Assembly: GCF_000423405.1 (NCBI RefSeq)
Contig: NZ_KE384013.1
Span: 183,705-247,704, forward strand
Source: Mesonia mobilis DSM 19841
GTDB lineage: Bacteria; Bacteroidota; Bacteroidia; Flavobacteriales; Flavobacteriaceae
Length of the DNA stretch: 64,000 nt
Direction of reading: 5' to 3'
The position numbers and the translations under genes are program-made. The number at the start of each line of letters is the position of its first letter. Position 1 is the first letter of the stretch. Below are positions 34,093 through 43,257 of this stretch, one piece after another. The notes below the pieces were generated by a model. That model was given only the letters and a program-made list of their open reading frames with translations. It was not told the origin of the DNA and made no database searches.

Positions 34093-36381
34093 ATGAAAAA
34101 AAATATCATTCTTTTCGTCGTGGGGGTTGCTTTGTCTTTAAATGCCTGTAAAGTCTCAAGTCAATCCAAAAAAACACCACAACAAGAAAAAAATATCGAA
34201 CAAAAAGTAGATTCTGTATTGGCGCTAATGACACTTGAAGAAAAAGTTGGGCAAATGGTACAGTACAACGGGAGTTGGGATGTTACCGGTCCCGCTACAG
34301 GAACTACGAACGAGAAAAAACTTCAGCGTTTAAAAAATGGTTTGGTAGGATCGATGCTTAACGTAGTTTCAGTGGAATCTACAAGAGAAGCACAGCGCTT
34401 AACGATGGAGAATTCAAGACTAAAAATTCCTTTAATTTTCGGTTACGATGTAATTCACGGTTATAAAACCATGTTTCCGGTTCCGTTGGGAGAAACTGCC
34501 AGTTGGGATATGATTTTAGCTGAAAAAACTGCCGCCGCAGCAGCACGCGAAACTGCTGCTTCAGGTGTGCATTGGACGTTTGCACCGATGATGGATATTT
34601 CTCGTGATGCTCGTTGGGGTAGAATTATGGAAGGCGCGGGTGAAGACCCATTTTTAAATGCTGAAATTGCAGTTGCCAGAGTAAAAGGTTTTCAAGGTTC
34701 AGACCTAGCAAGTGAAAAAACTATTGCAGCTTGTGCTAAGCATTTTGCTGGTTATGGTTTTGCGGAAGCCGGGAGAGATTACAACACGGTAAATATTGGT
34801 GTGCACGAATTGCATAACACGATTTTACCACCTTTTAAAGCCGCAGCGAAAGCCGGAGTAGCCACGTTTATGAACTCTTTTAACGAGATTGATGGCGTTC
34901 CTGCAACTTCAAGTAGTTATCTGCAAAGAGAATTATTAAAAGACGGTTGGGCTTGGGATGGTTTTATCGTTTCCGACTGGGGTTCAATTTCAGAAATGAT
35001 TCCGCACGGGATTGCTCGCAATAAAAAAGAAGCGGCACTTTTAGCCGTAAAAGGCGGCAGCGATATGGATATGGAAGGCGGTGCTTACGAGTCTTCTTTA
35101 GAAAGTTTAGTTGAAGAAGATAAAATCTCAGAAACTTTACTCGATGATTCTGTAAGAAGAATTTTGCGCGTAAAATTTCAATTAGGACTTTTTGATGACC
35201 CTTATAAATATTGTGATGAAAGTTTTGAGGAGACCGAACTTTATTCTGAAGAAAATCAAGATTTAGCTTTAGAAGCAGCCAAAAAATCGATTGTTTTACT
35301 GAAGAATGAAAATGAAATTCTACCGATTAAAAATTCAGTAAAATCGATAGCCGTTATTGGTCCATTAGCAGATGATAAAGATTCACCTTTAGGGAATTGG
35401 CGCGCACAAGCAGAAGCAAATTCTGCAGTTTCAGTTTTAGAAGGTGTAAAAAATTATGCGCCTAAAAACGTACAAATTAATTATGCGGAAGGCGTAAAGT
35501 TAAGTACAGGCGAGCGTAGTTTTTTAAAGCCATTAAGTTTAAATCAAACCGATAAAAGCGGATTTGAGCAAGCGATCAATTTGGCAAAAACTTCAGATTT
35601 AGTTGTTTTAGTGGTTGGTGAAGATGCTTACCAAACCGGTGAAGGTAGAAGCCAAACCGATGTTGGGTTTTTAGGTTTGCAAGATGAATTAATGGCTGAA
35701 ATTCAAAAAGTGAATCCTAACGTCGTGATGATTTTAATGAATGGAAGACCGATGGATTTAACGTGGAGCGATGAAAACTTTCCGGCTATTTTAGAAACTT
35801 GGTTGTTGGGTTCTCAACACGGTAATGCGGTTGCAGAAGTTTTATTTGGGAAGCACAATCCTTCAGGGAAACTTCCGGTTTCATTCCCTAGAAATGTTGG
35901 TCAGGAGCCATTGTATTACAATCAAAAAAGTACAGGACGACCAAATGCTAATGCAGAAGTTACCTATTCACATTACACAGATTCAGATCGTGATGCGTTG
36001 TTTCCGTTTGGTTTCGGCTTAAGTTATACCGATTTTGAATATGGCAAAATTCAACTTTCAAAAAATAAATTTTCAGCTTCCGAAGAAATTACAGCTTCAA
36101 TAGAAGTGAAAAATACAGGAGATATGGCAGGAGAAGAAGTGGTTCAGCTTTACATTCGTGATTTGTTTGCAAGCATCACAAGACCAATTAAAGAGCTAAA
36201 AGGTTTCGAGAAAATTAGTTTGCAACCGGGCGAATCGAAAACGGTAAGTTTTACGATCGATGCAGAATTGTTGAGTTACTTCGGAGGAGATAAAAAATGG
36301 GTAACCGATCCCGGAAAATTTCAGTTGTTTATTGGCGGAAATTCTGTAGATCTTCAACAAATAGAATTTGAATATGAATAA
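34093..36381 (+). CDS. GH3 beta-glucosidase
   Basis: A 762-aa glycoside hydrolase family 3 enzyme of the BglX type, releasing glucose from the non-reducing end of beta-glucan oligosaccharides. The signal ends in a lipobox-like SLNAC. The first domain holds GYDVIHGYKTMFP, KHFAGYG and the nucleophile Asp in GFIVSDWGS (about 296); the second domain has VVGEDAYQTGEGRSQTD with the acid/base region, and a fibronectin-III-like C-terminal domain follows (ASIEVKNTGDMAGEEVVQLYIRD). It is probably periplasmic or inner-leaflet anchored. It overlaps or abuts the second GH16 gene. Confidence 0.95.
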   Translation: MKKNIILFVVGVALSLNACKVSSQSKKTPQQEKNIEQKVDSVLALMTLEEKVGQMVQYNGSWDVTGPATGTTNEKKLQRLKNGLVGSMLNVVSVESTREAQRLTMENSRLKIPLIFGYDVIHGYKTMFPVPLGETASWDMILAEKTAAAAARETAASGVHWTFAPMMDISRDARWGRIMEGAGEDPFLNAEIAVARVKGFQGSDLASEKTIAACAKHFAGYGFAEAGRDYNTVNIGVHELHNTILPPFKAAAKAGVATFMNSFNEIDGVPATSSSYLQRELLKDGWAWDGFIVSDWGSISEMIPHGIARNKKEAALLAVKGGSDMDMEGGAYESSLESLVEEDKISETLLDDSVRRILRVKFQLGLFDDPYKYCDESFEETELYSEENQDLALEAAKKSIVLLKNENEILPIKNSVKSIAVIGPLADDKDSPLGNWRAQAEANSAVSVLEGVKNYAPKNVQINYAEGVKLSTGERSFLKPLSLNQTDKSGFEQAINLAKTSDLVVLVVGEDAYQTGEGRSQTDVGFLGLQDELMAEIQKVNPNVVMILMNGRPMDLTWSDENFPAILETWLLGSQHGNAVAEVLFGKHNPSGKLPVSFPRNVGQEPLYYNQKSTGRPNANAEVTYSHYTDSDRDALFPFGFGLSYTDFEYGKIQLSKNKFSASEEITASIEVKNTGDMAGEEVVQLYIRDLFASITRPIKELKGFEKISLQPGESKTVSFTIDAELLSYFGGDKKWVTDPGKFQLFIGGNSVDLQQIEFEYE

Positions 36382-36382
36382 G

Positions 36383-37147
36383 ATGAAGAGAATAGCACTA
36401 ATTGCAGTAATGGCTTGCGGAATTACCTTTTCTGCTTCAGCACAAGAAAAGCAATTAATTTGGGAAGAAAGTTTTGCCGGTGATACTCTCAATATGGAAA
36501 ACTGGAGCTACGAGTTTGGAGACGGTTGTCCAAATATTTGCGGCTGGGGAAATAACGAACGCCAGATCTATCATAAAGATTATCTGGAAGTAAAAGACGG
36601 GATGTTAGTGATCACCGCCAATAAAGTTGGTGATACCTATTACAGCGGAAAAATTAATACCAAAGATAAGTTTGAGTTTAAATATGGCACGACAGAAATT
36701 AGAGCTAAAGTTCCCGGTGGTCACGGTTTATGGCCGGCAATTTGGATGTTAGGCGATAATATTAGTGAAGTAGGTTGGCCGGCTTCCGGTGAGATCGATA
36801 TTATGGAGTTTGTGGGCAGAAAACCCGACACCATTTACACCTCGTTACATACTCAGGCAAGTCACGGAGAAACTATTAATTCGAAACAAACTCGTGTAGA
36901 AAATGTGACCGAAGACTTTCATACTTATAAGATCGATTGGAATGAAAATTCGATCGTGTTTTATATCGATAATAAAATGGTGTATACTTTTTCACCAAAA
37001 ACTAAGAATGATGAGACTTACCCATATCGCCACAAATTCTATTTTTTATTGAATATGGCTATTGGCGGTAATTTTGGTGGTCCCGAGGTCGACGACGCTA
37101 TATTTCCGCAACGGTTTTATATAGATTACATTCGAGTTTATCAATAA
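36383..37147 (+). CDS. GH16 endo-beta-1,3-glucanase (laminarinase), compact
   Basis: About 254 aa, with a signal peptide (MKRIALIAVMACGITFSASA) and a single GH16 domain. Active site GEIDIMEFVG (about 136), preceded by GLWPAIWMLGDN and followed by HTYKIDWNENSIVFYIDN and YIDYIRVYQ. There is no lipobox and no accessory domain, so it is likely periplasmic or secreted, complementing the surface GH16. Candidate ATGs are at 36374 (overlapping the GH3 stop) and 36383 (1 bp after it); the latter gives a normal signal peptide. Translation is likely coupled to GH3. Confidence 0.94.
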   Translation: MKRIALIAVMACGITFSASAQEKQLIWEESFAGDTLNMENWSYEFGDGCPNICGWGNNERQIYHKDYLEVKDGMLVITANKVGDTYYSGKINTKDKFEFKYGTTEIRAKVPGGHGLWPAIWMLGDNISEVGWPASGEIDIMEFVGRKPDTIYTSLHTQASHGETINSKQTRVENVTEDFHTYKIDWNENSIVFYIDNKMVYTFSPKTKNDETYPYRHKFYFLLNMAIGGNFGGPEVDDAIFPQRFYIDYIRVYQ

Positions 37148-37165
37148 ATTAAAAATTTAAGGCAT

Positions 37166-37197
37166 AAAAAAACCTCTTCAATTTGAAGAGGTTTTTC
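37166..37197 (+). terminator. Terminator at the end of the glycan locus
   Basis: A stem of about ten pairs, AACCTCTTCA with TGAAGAGGTT, followed by a T-run, 20 bp after the second GH16 gene. It probably also serves the convergent lipoprotein gene. Confidence 0.85.
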
Positions 37198-37216
37198 GTT
37201 CTTATCGAAAAGAAGA

Positions 37217-37570
37217 TTACATATCGTCGTTTCCTTCAACTTCGTCTTCTACTTCTTGAGCTCCTTTACTTACTGCATCTCCTGTTGCGTTAGCTGCTTT
37301 TTTTACAGCGTCACCAGTTTCGTTAGCAGCATTTTCGATAGCGTCTCCGGTATCTTCAGCAGCTTCTTCAATATCGTCCATGGCAGAATCTGCATCATCA
37401 TCAAGATCGTCCATCTCGTCTTCCATATCTTCACCAGCTTCTTCCATGTCGTTTTCCATTTCGTTAGCTTCTTGTTCTACTTCTTCTTCAGCATTTTTTG
37501 TATCTCTACAAGATGTGAAAGTAGTACTAAAAGCAAACAACATTGCTAGAAATAAAATTGATTTTTTCAT
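37217..37570 (-). CDS. Acidic 11-residue-repeat lipoprotein, 117 aa
   Basis: A lipoprotein signal (LAMLFAFSTTFTSC) and a region of almost only Glu/Asp/Ala/Met (EEVEQEANEMENDMEEAGEDM), followed by 11-residue units NETGDAVKKAA, NATGDAVSKGA that are the same design as the 22220-22537 protein. The whole mature chain should be one long amphipathic helix. Convergent with the glycan locus and 33 bp from the next small lipoprotein. Confidence 0.8.
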   Translation of the reverse strand: MKKSILFLAMLFAFSTTFTSCRDTKNAEEEVEQEANEMENDMEEAGEDMEDEMDDLDDDADSAMDDIEEAAEDTGDAIENAANETGDAVKKAANATGDAVSKGAQEVEDEVEGNDDM

Positions 37571-37603
37571 GATTTTTGGTTTTAAATTAATTTGTAATTT
37601 GGT

Positions 37604-37828
37604 TTAGTTATCGTCTCCTATTTTATCTATTTCTTCGTTAACCTCTTTAGAGACTTCTTGGTCAACCTTTTCTCCGGCACGTTCTAAAATGCCTTTTTCT
37701 TCTTTTTCTACTTCAACCTCTCTTACTTCTACTTCTCTAACAACTTCTTTAGTTTCTGCTTCTTCTCTACAGGAAGTAATTGCAAGTAATGAAATTGAGC
37801 AACTAAGTATTAAAAATAGCTTTTTCAT
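37604..37828 (-). CDS. Small charged lipoprotein, 74 aa
   Basis: Signal MKKLFLILSCSISLLAITSC with lipobox AITSC, then alternating Glu/Lys/Val helix (VVREVEVREVEVEKEEKG). The start (MKKLF ... TSCRE) matches that of the 22220-22537 lipoprotein closely, so it belongs to the same family but has lost or never gained the GDAIEEGA units. Upstream of the 117-aa relative on the same strand; probably co-transcribed. Confidence 0.75.
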   Translation of the reverse strand: MKKLFLILSCSISLLAITSCREEAETKEVVREVEVREVEVEKEEKGILERAGEKVDQEVSKEVNEEIDKIGDDN

Positions 37829-37953
37829 AATTATATAAGTATGGTTAATAGATGCTAAAGTATAGATTTTAACATTTGAGTTGTAATATTGAATGATAAA
37901 CTTTTATTAAAATTATATTCAACAAAATAAGGATTTAGCTGAATTAGTTGCGA

Positions 37954-39201
37954 TTACAATAATTTTTCTTCGCTTAAATAATTGATTACTTTTTGAGTAG
38001 CTCCGGTGTTTTCTAAGATAAAATTTCTACAAATATCTCCTTTTTGAGTTCTATAGGTTTCGTTCTCAATTAGTTTATCAAGTTCTTTTTTAAATTCAAC
38101 AGAATCACTTATCGCAGTTAGACCGCCTAGTTCTTGTAAAGTTTTCGCTTCGGGAAATTTTTCAAAATGATTCCCGATCATAATAGGCATCCCGAAAACT
38201 GCTGGTTCAAGAATATTGTGTAAGCCGGTATTTCCTAAGGCTCCGCCAACGTATGCAATAGACGCGTAGCTATATATTTTTGAAAGTAATCCAACATTGT
38301 CGATAATTAAAACATCGTAGGTAGAAAGGTTTTGCTCTTCAATTTCTGAATATCGAATGCATTTTTTCTGAATTTTCTGTTGAAGTGCATCAATTTTTTC
38401 AGCCTTAATTTGATGCGGAGCGATAATATATTTCGCCTCATTTTCTGCTGAATTAATATAGGCTGAAATAAAATTTTCTCCTTCTGGCCACGTACTGCCA
38501 AAAACTACCGTTAGTTTTTTTTGAGTGAATTGTTCAATGATCGGTAAACGGTTGTCTTTTTGAAGCTGAAGTTGAACCCGATCGAACCTCGTATCGCCAC
38601 TTACAGAAGCATTTTCAATTTGATGTTGTTGTAAAACTTTTAGAGAAGCTTCATTCTGAACAAATAAATGCAGAAAACTTTGTAAAGCTTTGAATAAAAA
38701 CCTTCCGTAGCCTTTAAAATAAATTTGCTGTTCGCGAAAAAGTCCGGAAATTAATAATGCCGGTATCTTCTTTTGCTGAAGAACTTTTAGATAATTTGGC
38801 CAAATTTCATATTTAATAAAAAACGCTATTTTGGGGTGAATTGCTTCAATAAATTTCTGTGCATTTTTAGGAGTATCGAGCGGTAAATAAAACACAAAAT
38901 CAGCGATCGAGTTGTTTTTTTTAACCTCGTAACCCGAAGGCGAAAAGAAAGTCACCAGTAATTTGTAATTGGGATAACGTTCTTTAACAGCTTCCATAAT
39001 TGGTAAGCCTTGTTCATATTCACCTAAGGAAGCGGCGTGAAACCAAATGACTTGGTGTTTCGATAGTTCTGTTGAAGCAATTTGCTGAAATAAACCTTTT
39101 CTTCCGCTAGTAAATTTTTTCAGTTTACCGCTAAAAAGTCCGGCAATGGGTAAACCGACTTTTTCTGTTAGCCAAATAAAAAAGTTATAAAGAAGCTTCA
39201 A
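37954..39201 (-). CDS. waaA: 3-deoxy-D-manno-octulosonic acid transferase
   Basis: A 415-aa inner-membrane GT-B glycosyltransferase that adds Kdo to lipid A precursor. It has an N-terminal hydrophobic anchor (FIWLTEKVGLPIAGLF), the acceptor-side motif IWFHAASLGEYEQGLP with the catalytic Glu, the FGSTWPEGE donor-side loop, and IAYVGGALGNTGLHNILEPAVFGMPIMIGNH in the C-terminal nucleotide-sugar-binding domain. Normal length for the family. Divergent from the DegT-type aminotransferase. Confidence 0.94.
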   Translation of the reverse strand: MKLLYNFFIWLTEKVGLPIAGLFSGKLKKFTSGRKGLFQQIASTELSKHQVIWFHAASLGEYEQGLPIMEAVKERYPNYKLLVTFFSPSGYEVKKNNSIADFVFYLPLDTPKNAQKFIEAIHPKIAFFIKYEIWPNYLKVLQQKKIPALLISGLFREQQIYFKGYGRFLFKALQSFLHLFVQNEASLKVLQQHQIENASVSGDTRFDRVQLQLQKDNRLPIIEQFTQKKLTVVFGSTWPEGENFISAYINSAENEAKYIIAPHQIKAEKIDALQQKIQKKCIRYSEIEEQNLSTYDVLIIDNVGLLSKIYSYASIAYVGGALGNTGLHNILEPAVFGMPIMIGNHFEKFPEAKTLQELGGLTAISDSVEFKKELDKLIENETYRTQKGDICRNFILENTGATQKVINYLSEEKLL

Positions 39202-39250
39202 CGTATAATAAATTTGTGCTAAAATAAAGCTTTACTTAAAATTTGGATGC

Positions 39251-39277
39251 TTGTGGTAGCTTAATTTCTTATTTTTG
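39251..39277 (+). promoter_or_regulatory. Promoter of the DegT-type aminotransferase
   Basis: TTG at 39251 and TATTTTTG at 39270-39277 match the Bacteroidota consensus, though the spacer is 16 bp. It ends 20 bp before the ATG at 39297 and supports that start. Confidence 0.5.
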
Positions 39278-39296
39278 TGAACAGAAAAAGAATACC

Positions 39297-40424
39297 ATGA
39301 AAAAAATTCAGATGGTCGACCTTAAAGGTCAGTACCAAGAAATAAAAGAACAAGTAGATAGTTCGATTCAAAATATTATTGAAAACACCTCATTTATTAA
39401 TGGTCCTGAGGTTCATCAATTTCAAAAAGACCTTGAAGAATATTTAGGAGTAAAACACGTGATTCCATGTGCCAATGGTACCGATGCTTTGCAGATCGCG
39501 ATGATGGGCTTAGGCTTAAAACCGGGTGATGAGGTGATTACGGCAGATTTTACGTTTGCGGCAACTGTTGAGGTAATTGCCTTATTAAATTTAACTCCGG
39601 TATTGGTCGATGTAGATAAAGATTCGTTCAATATTAATGTTGAAGCGATCGAAGCTGCGATCACGCCAAAAACTAAAGCGATCGTTCCGGTACATTTATA
39701 CGGGCAACCGGCAAATATGGAAGCGATTTTAAAAATTGCCAAAAAGCACGATCTTCTCGTGATTGAAGATAATGCGCAAGCGATCGGTGCTAATTACCAT
39801 TTAAAAGATGGTTCTACAAAAAAAGCAGGAACTTTAGGTCACGTTGGAGCAACTTCATTTTTCCCTTCTAAAAACTTAGGAGCTTATGGTGATGGTGGAG
39901 CGATTTTTACGAACGATGACGATTTAGCGCATATCATTAGAGGAATTGTAAATCACGGAATGTACGAAAGATACCATCACGATGTGGTAGGTGTAAATTC
40001 TAGATTAGATAGTTTTCAGGCTGCAGTTTTAAGAGCGAAATTACCTTTGTTAGATCGTTATAATTCAGCCAGAAGAAATTCAGCAAAATTATATACACAA
40101 CATTTAAGTGAGAATGAAAATGTAGTGACGCCTGCGATTCTAGGAGAAGACGATAGTCACGTTTTTCACCAATACACGATAAGAATTACTAACGGTAAAC
40201 GTGATGAGTTGGCAAAGGTTTTTCAGGAAAACAATATTCCGTTTGGTATTTATTATCCAATCCCATTGCATTTACAAAAAGCTTATCAGGATGAGCGTTA
40301 CGAAGAGCAAAATTTTGTGAATACCAATGAGTTGGTTAAAGAAGTAATATCGTTACCGATGCATACCGAGTTAGATGAAGAACAAATTGAATATATCACA
40401 TCAATAATTAATAAAGTGGTGTAA
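39297..40424 (+). CDS. DegT/DnrJ/EryC1/StrS family PLP aminotransferase
   Basis: About 375 aa, a PLP-dependent sugar aminotransferase of the WecE/QdtB type that aminates nucleotide-linked keto-sugars for surface polysaccharide. Seen are IPCANGTDALQIAMMGLGL, VPVHLYGQPA, IEDNAQAIGA and the PLP Lys in TSFFPSKNLGAYGDGGAI (about 190). The C-terminal part has YYPIPLHLQKAYQ, common in this group. The ATG at 39297 is preferred over 39243, which would place 18 non-family residues upstream and overlap the promoter. No other polysaccharide genes are adjacent except waaA. Confidence 0.93.
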   Translation: MKKIQMVDLKGQYQEIKEQVDSSIQNIIENTSFINGPEVHQFQKDLEEYLGVKHVIPCANGTDALQIAMMGLGLKPGDEVITADFTFAATVEVIALLNLTPVLVDVDKDSFNINVEAIEAAITPKTKAIVPVHLYGQPANMEAILKIAKKHDLLVIEDNAQAIGANYHLKDGSTKKAGTLGHVGATSFFPSKNLGAYGDGGAIFTNDDDLAHIIRGIVNHGMYERYHHDVVGVNSRLDSFQAAVLRAKLPLLDRYNSARRNSAKLYTQHLSENENVVTPAILGEDDSHVFHQYTIRITNGKRDELAKVFQENNIPFGIYYPIPLHLQKAYQDERYEEQNFVNTNELVKEVISLPMHTELDEEQIEYITSIINKVV

Positions 40425-40444
40425 GTTCAAAATATAAGATGATA

Positions 40445-40483
40445 ACAAAAAAGCCTCTAGAATTATTCTAGAGGCTTTTTTGT
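40445..40483. terminator. Bidirectional terminator between convergent genes
   Basis: AAAAGCCTCTAGAAT and ATTCTAGAGGCTTTTTT form a long perfect stem with T-runs on both strands, serving the aminotransferase (+) and the FadL-like gene (-). Confidence 0.9.
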
Positions 40484-40501
40484 TATTATAATTTATTGTT
40501 C

Positions 40502-42037
40502 TTATAGGTTTACCGAGAAGGTTGCTGCTATATTAGAAAGTGTTCTTTCATTATAAGCATTGTTAAAACTTGTTTGATATAAGCTTTGTCTAGCGTCTTG
40601 GTTTGATCGAAAATAAGAAATGTCAATTTTCATACCCCCTAAATTGTAACCTAAACCTAATGAATAAGTATTTAGGTTTCCTACTATAGATTCATCGATA
40701 TAAGGAGTTTCTGTATATTGGTAACCTGTACGAACGCTCCATCTTTTAATTCTATATTCACCACCCACTTTTAAAGAAGAAGTGGAAGTAAATGAATTTT
40801 CGATGGTTGAATTTAAATTGTTGAAGTTATAATCGTCTGAAGAGTATTCAATAGCTGAATAATCTTTGTAAGTATATTCAAAGCTAATTATTCCTGTTTT
40901 ACCAAAGACTAAGGCTAAACTTCCGCTAAGTTTTCCGGGAGTTCTGTAATTATATTCAGGATAAACATTAATAATTTGCGGATCAAAAACAATACTTTCA
41001 GCACCAAGTGTACTTACATCTCCGGTATTTCTTAAGAAATGAGAAGTCTCGTCATGAATAGTGTACCAAGTAGGTGAGCTATAATTAGCTCCAATTCTTA
41101 CGGTGTTTGAAAGTCTATAGATGGCTCCGACATCAAGTGAAAAACCTCTACCTAACGTGAGATTACTGTGTGCATAATACGAAGATGCAATGGTGTTTGA
41201 AGTGTTTACATTTTCGTAAAAAGCGGTATTTCTTTCGTAATTAATAATATGTCCGTTAAGGTTTAAACCTAAATGGAGTTTATTTTTAATTGCTAAAGAA
41301 GCATTCCCGGTAAATTTACCATTAAAACCGGTTGACATATAATCGTATTCTTGGTCGTAACTACTTCCGTTAACATTCGATACGTAATTTGTATTTTCTA
41401 CATCGTTATTTACCGGATTAATTAAGAAGTTTTGGTAACCCATATAAGCCGTTTGCGCTTGTGCATTCGTGAAATTTTCATTCGAAAAATCTGCATAAAA
41501 TAAGCGGTCATAGTTTTGGTATAGCATTCCACCGGCAGATTCTAATTCACCTAATGGAATTCCTTGTGCTTGATCAACAAAAAAGTTCGCTAAAGAGTTG
41601 TTTGTGTTTCCGCTCCACGTGTAAAAGTTCTCCAGACTTTTTGTTTTATCGTAGGTAAAACCTAATGCAAATTTATTGATAAAGGCTTTTTTGTTATAGT
41701 TGTTGAATACAAATACAGCTCCAATTTGGCTAACGTCTAGATCATTATCTCTAGAGGATGAAAAATTATTTTCGATTGACAAATCATTCGTGTAAGTTTC
41801 AACACTTAAGGTTCCCGATAAATAATTATTCAAGAATATAGCAGAACCTGCAGGGTTATCTTTTAATGCAGAAATATCTCCACCAAGTGCACCAAACGCG
41901 CCACCCATTGCTGTATATCTCGCAGTTCCGTTTAACGATGAAGAAGAAAAATTATAAGCTTCCTGTAAGTTTTGTGCTTGGCTATAAAAACTTATCAAAG
42001 TAAATATAGCCAAGTATAAAAATTTAGATTTTATCAT
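40502..42037 (-). CDS. OmpP1/FadL-family outer-membrane protein
   Basis: A 511-aa beta-barrel protein with a signal peptide (LYLAIFTLISFYSQAQ). The family hatch segment appears as NFSSSSLNGTARYTAMGGAFGALGGDISALKDNPAG, followed by many alternating amphipathic strands rich in Tyr/Asn/Ser and a closing Leu/Phe-terminal strand (NIAATFSVNL). FadL-like proteins move hydrophobic compounds such as fatty acids across the outer membrane. The gene starts 2 bp after the stop of the Tyr/Trp-rich lipoprotein, so the two are co-transcribed. Confidence 0.92.
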   Translation of the reverse strand: MIKSKFLYLAIFTLISFYSQAQNLQEAYNFSSSSLNGTARYTAMGGAFGALGGDISALKDNPAGSAIFLNNYLSGTLSVETYTNDLSIENNFSSSRDNDLDVSQIGAVFVFNNYNKKAFINKFALGFTYDKTKSLENFYTWSGNTNNSLANFFVDQAQGIPLGELESAGGMLYQNYDRLFYADFSNENFTNAQAQTAYMGYQNFLINPVNNDVENTNYVSNVNGSSYDQEYDYMSTGFNGKFTGNASLAIKNKLHLGLNLNGHIINYERNTAFYENVNTSNTIASSYYAHSNLTLGRGFSLDVGAIYRLSNTVRIGANYSSPTWYTIHDETSHFLRNTGDVSTLGAESIVFDPQIINVYPEYNYRTPGKLSGSLALVFGKTGIISFEYTYKDYSAIEYSSDDYNFNNLNSTIENSFTSTSSLKVGGEYRIKRWSVRTGYQYTETPYIDESIVGNLNTYSLGLGYNLGGMKIDISYFRSNQDARQSLYQTSFNNAYNERTLSNIAATFSVNL

Positions 42038-42039
42038 AA

Positions 42040-43155
42040 TTATCGTCTTGAAGATCTACCGCTTGAACTTCTTCCTCGAGAACTGCTACCGGAACTTCTT
42101 GTTCCTGAAGATCTTGAAGAAGAGCTAGGGCTATAAGTCCTATTATTTCTAGAAGAAGAATTAGTTCTGTTATAAGTACGAGTGTTTGAACTTCTGGTTC
42201 TTACCGTATTATTTGAACTTCTTGTAGAACTATTATAATAGCCGCTTCTGGTTCGAGTAGTATTATTTCTGACCGCAGAATTATTAATTCTAGTTCTTGG
42301 ATTGGCATTAATATTACTAGAATTTCTTACTCGTTCTCTTGTGCTTGCTGTTCTACTGTTGCTAGCATTAGATCTCGATACATTAGATCGGTTAGATCTA
42401 GCAGAATAATTACTTCTGTTGGTCCTAGAAGAACTCCTGTCGAAATTACTTCTTCCAGAATTATAAGCTACGCGAGATCTTCTGTTGTAATAATAATTAT
42501 TGTTATGGTAATGGTTGTAATAGTAAGGATTGTAGTAGTTGTAGTAACCACCCCAACCCCAAGGTCGGTAGTAGTTGCCCCAACCCCAAGAAAAACCAAT
42601 TCCCCAATTGTTGTAAGGGTAATAACCACCCCAACCCCAACCGGTTCCCCAGCCGTAGTTCCAAGAATTGTAAGGTCCCCAACCATAACCACCATACCAA
42701 TTGTTAAATCCAGTATTAATATAATTTACTTCGAAAGATGTTGGGTTAGATCCCCAGGCAGCACCTTCCGTATAATATCTCGGTTCTTCATTATAAACTA
42801 CATTTTCTTGGTAGTTAATAGTGTCTTGAACGTTTTCAGATGAATAAGATTCTACATCTGTAAAAACTTGACTTCCTTGATTGTATTGTTGTGCTTCAGA
42901 AATTTGTTCACCTTGAGAAGCAAAATAATTTTGATAATATGCGCCGTCTTTTTCGGTATTAGGATTTACGTCGCGGTTAGAAACTTGAGCAGTTTCTTCG
43001 GCTGAGTAATTAGAATCATTTGGGTTAGGAGCATAGATGCCATCATTATTATAACTTGAATTATTATAAGAACCACAAGAGATAAGTAATAAAGAGCATG
43101 CTAAACCACCAATTAATTTTATGTTGCTATTTATGAAATTGGAAAGAGGTCGCAT
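42040..43155 (-). CDS. Low-complexity Tyr/Trp/Gly-rich lipoprotein with Arg/Ser tail
   Basis: A 371-aa probable lipoprotein (lipobox LLISC near residue 27). Residues about 30-135 are polar and Asn/Ser/Tyr-rich. About 135-235 is an aromatic tract built of GWG, NYY and NHY units; about 235-371 is almost only Ser, Arg, Asn and Thr, ending in SGRSSRR. Nothing enzymatic is visible. Such proteins are commonly found beside proS in Flavobacteriaceae and have been mislabelled from that neighbourhood. A surface-exposed adhesive or RNA/polyanion-binding role is possible. It is in one unit with the FadL-like porin. Confidence 0.8.
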   Translation of the reverse strand: MRPLSNFINSNIKLIGGLACSLLLISCGSYNNSSYNNDGIYAPNPNDSNYSAEETAQVSNRDVNPNTEKDGAYYQNYFASQGEQISEAQQYNQGSQVFTDVESYSSENVQDTINYQENVVYNEEPRYYTEGAAWGSNPTSFEVNYINTGFNNWYGGYGWGPYNSWNYGWGTGWGWGGYYPYNNWGIGFSWGWGNYYRPWGWGGYYNYYNPYYYNHYHNNNYYYNRRSRVAYNSGRSNFDRSSSRTNRSNYSARSNRSNVSRSNASNSRTASTRERVRNSSNINANPRTRINNSAVRNNTTRTRSGYYNSSTRSSNNTVRTRSSNTRTYNRTNSSSRNNRTYSPSSSSRSSGTRSSGSSSRGRSSSGRSSRR

Positions 43156-43257
43156 ATCTCGGGATTTTTTATTGTTCTACATATCAAATTTAGTTAGTTT
43201 TGTCGTAACTAAAAAAGCTATTAACATTAGCACAACATTTGTGCCAAATACCAGATA

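Noticed and set aside
42468-42843. ORFs rich in Thr/Val/Ile on both strands
   Set aside because: Alternative frames of the low-complexity aromatic tract of the lipoprotein gene.
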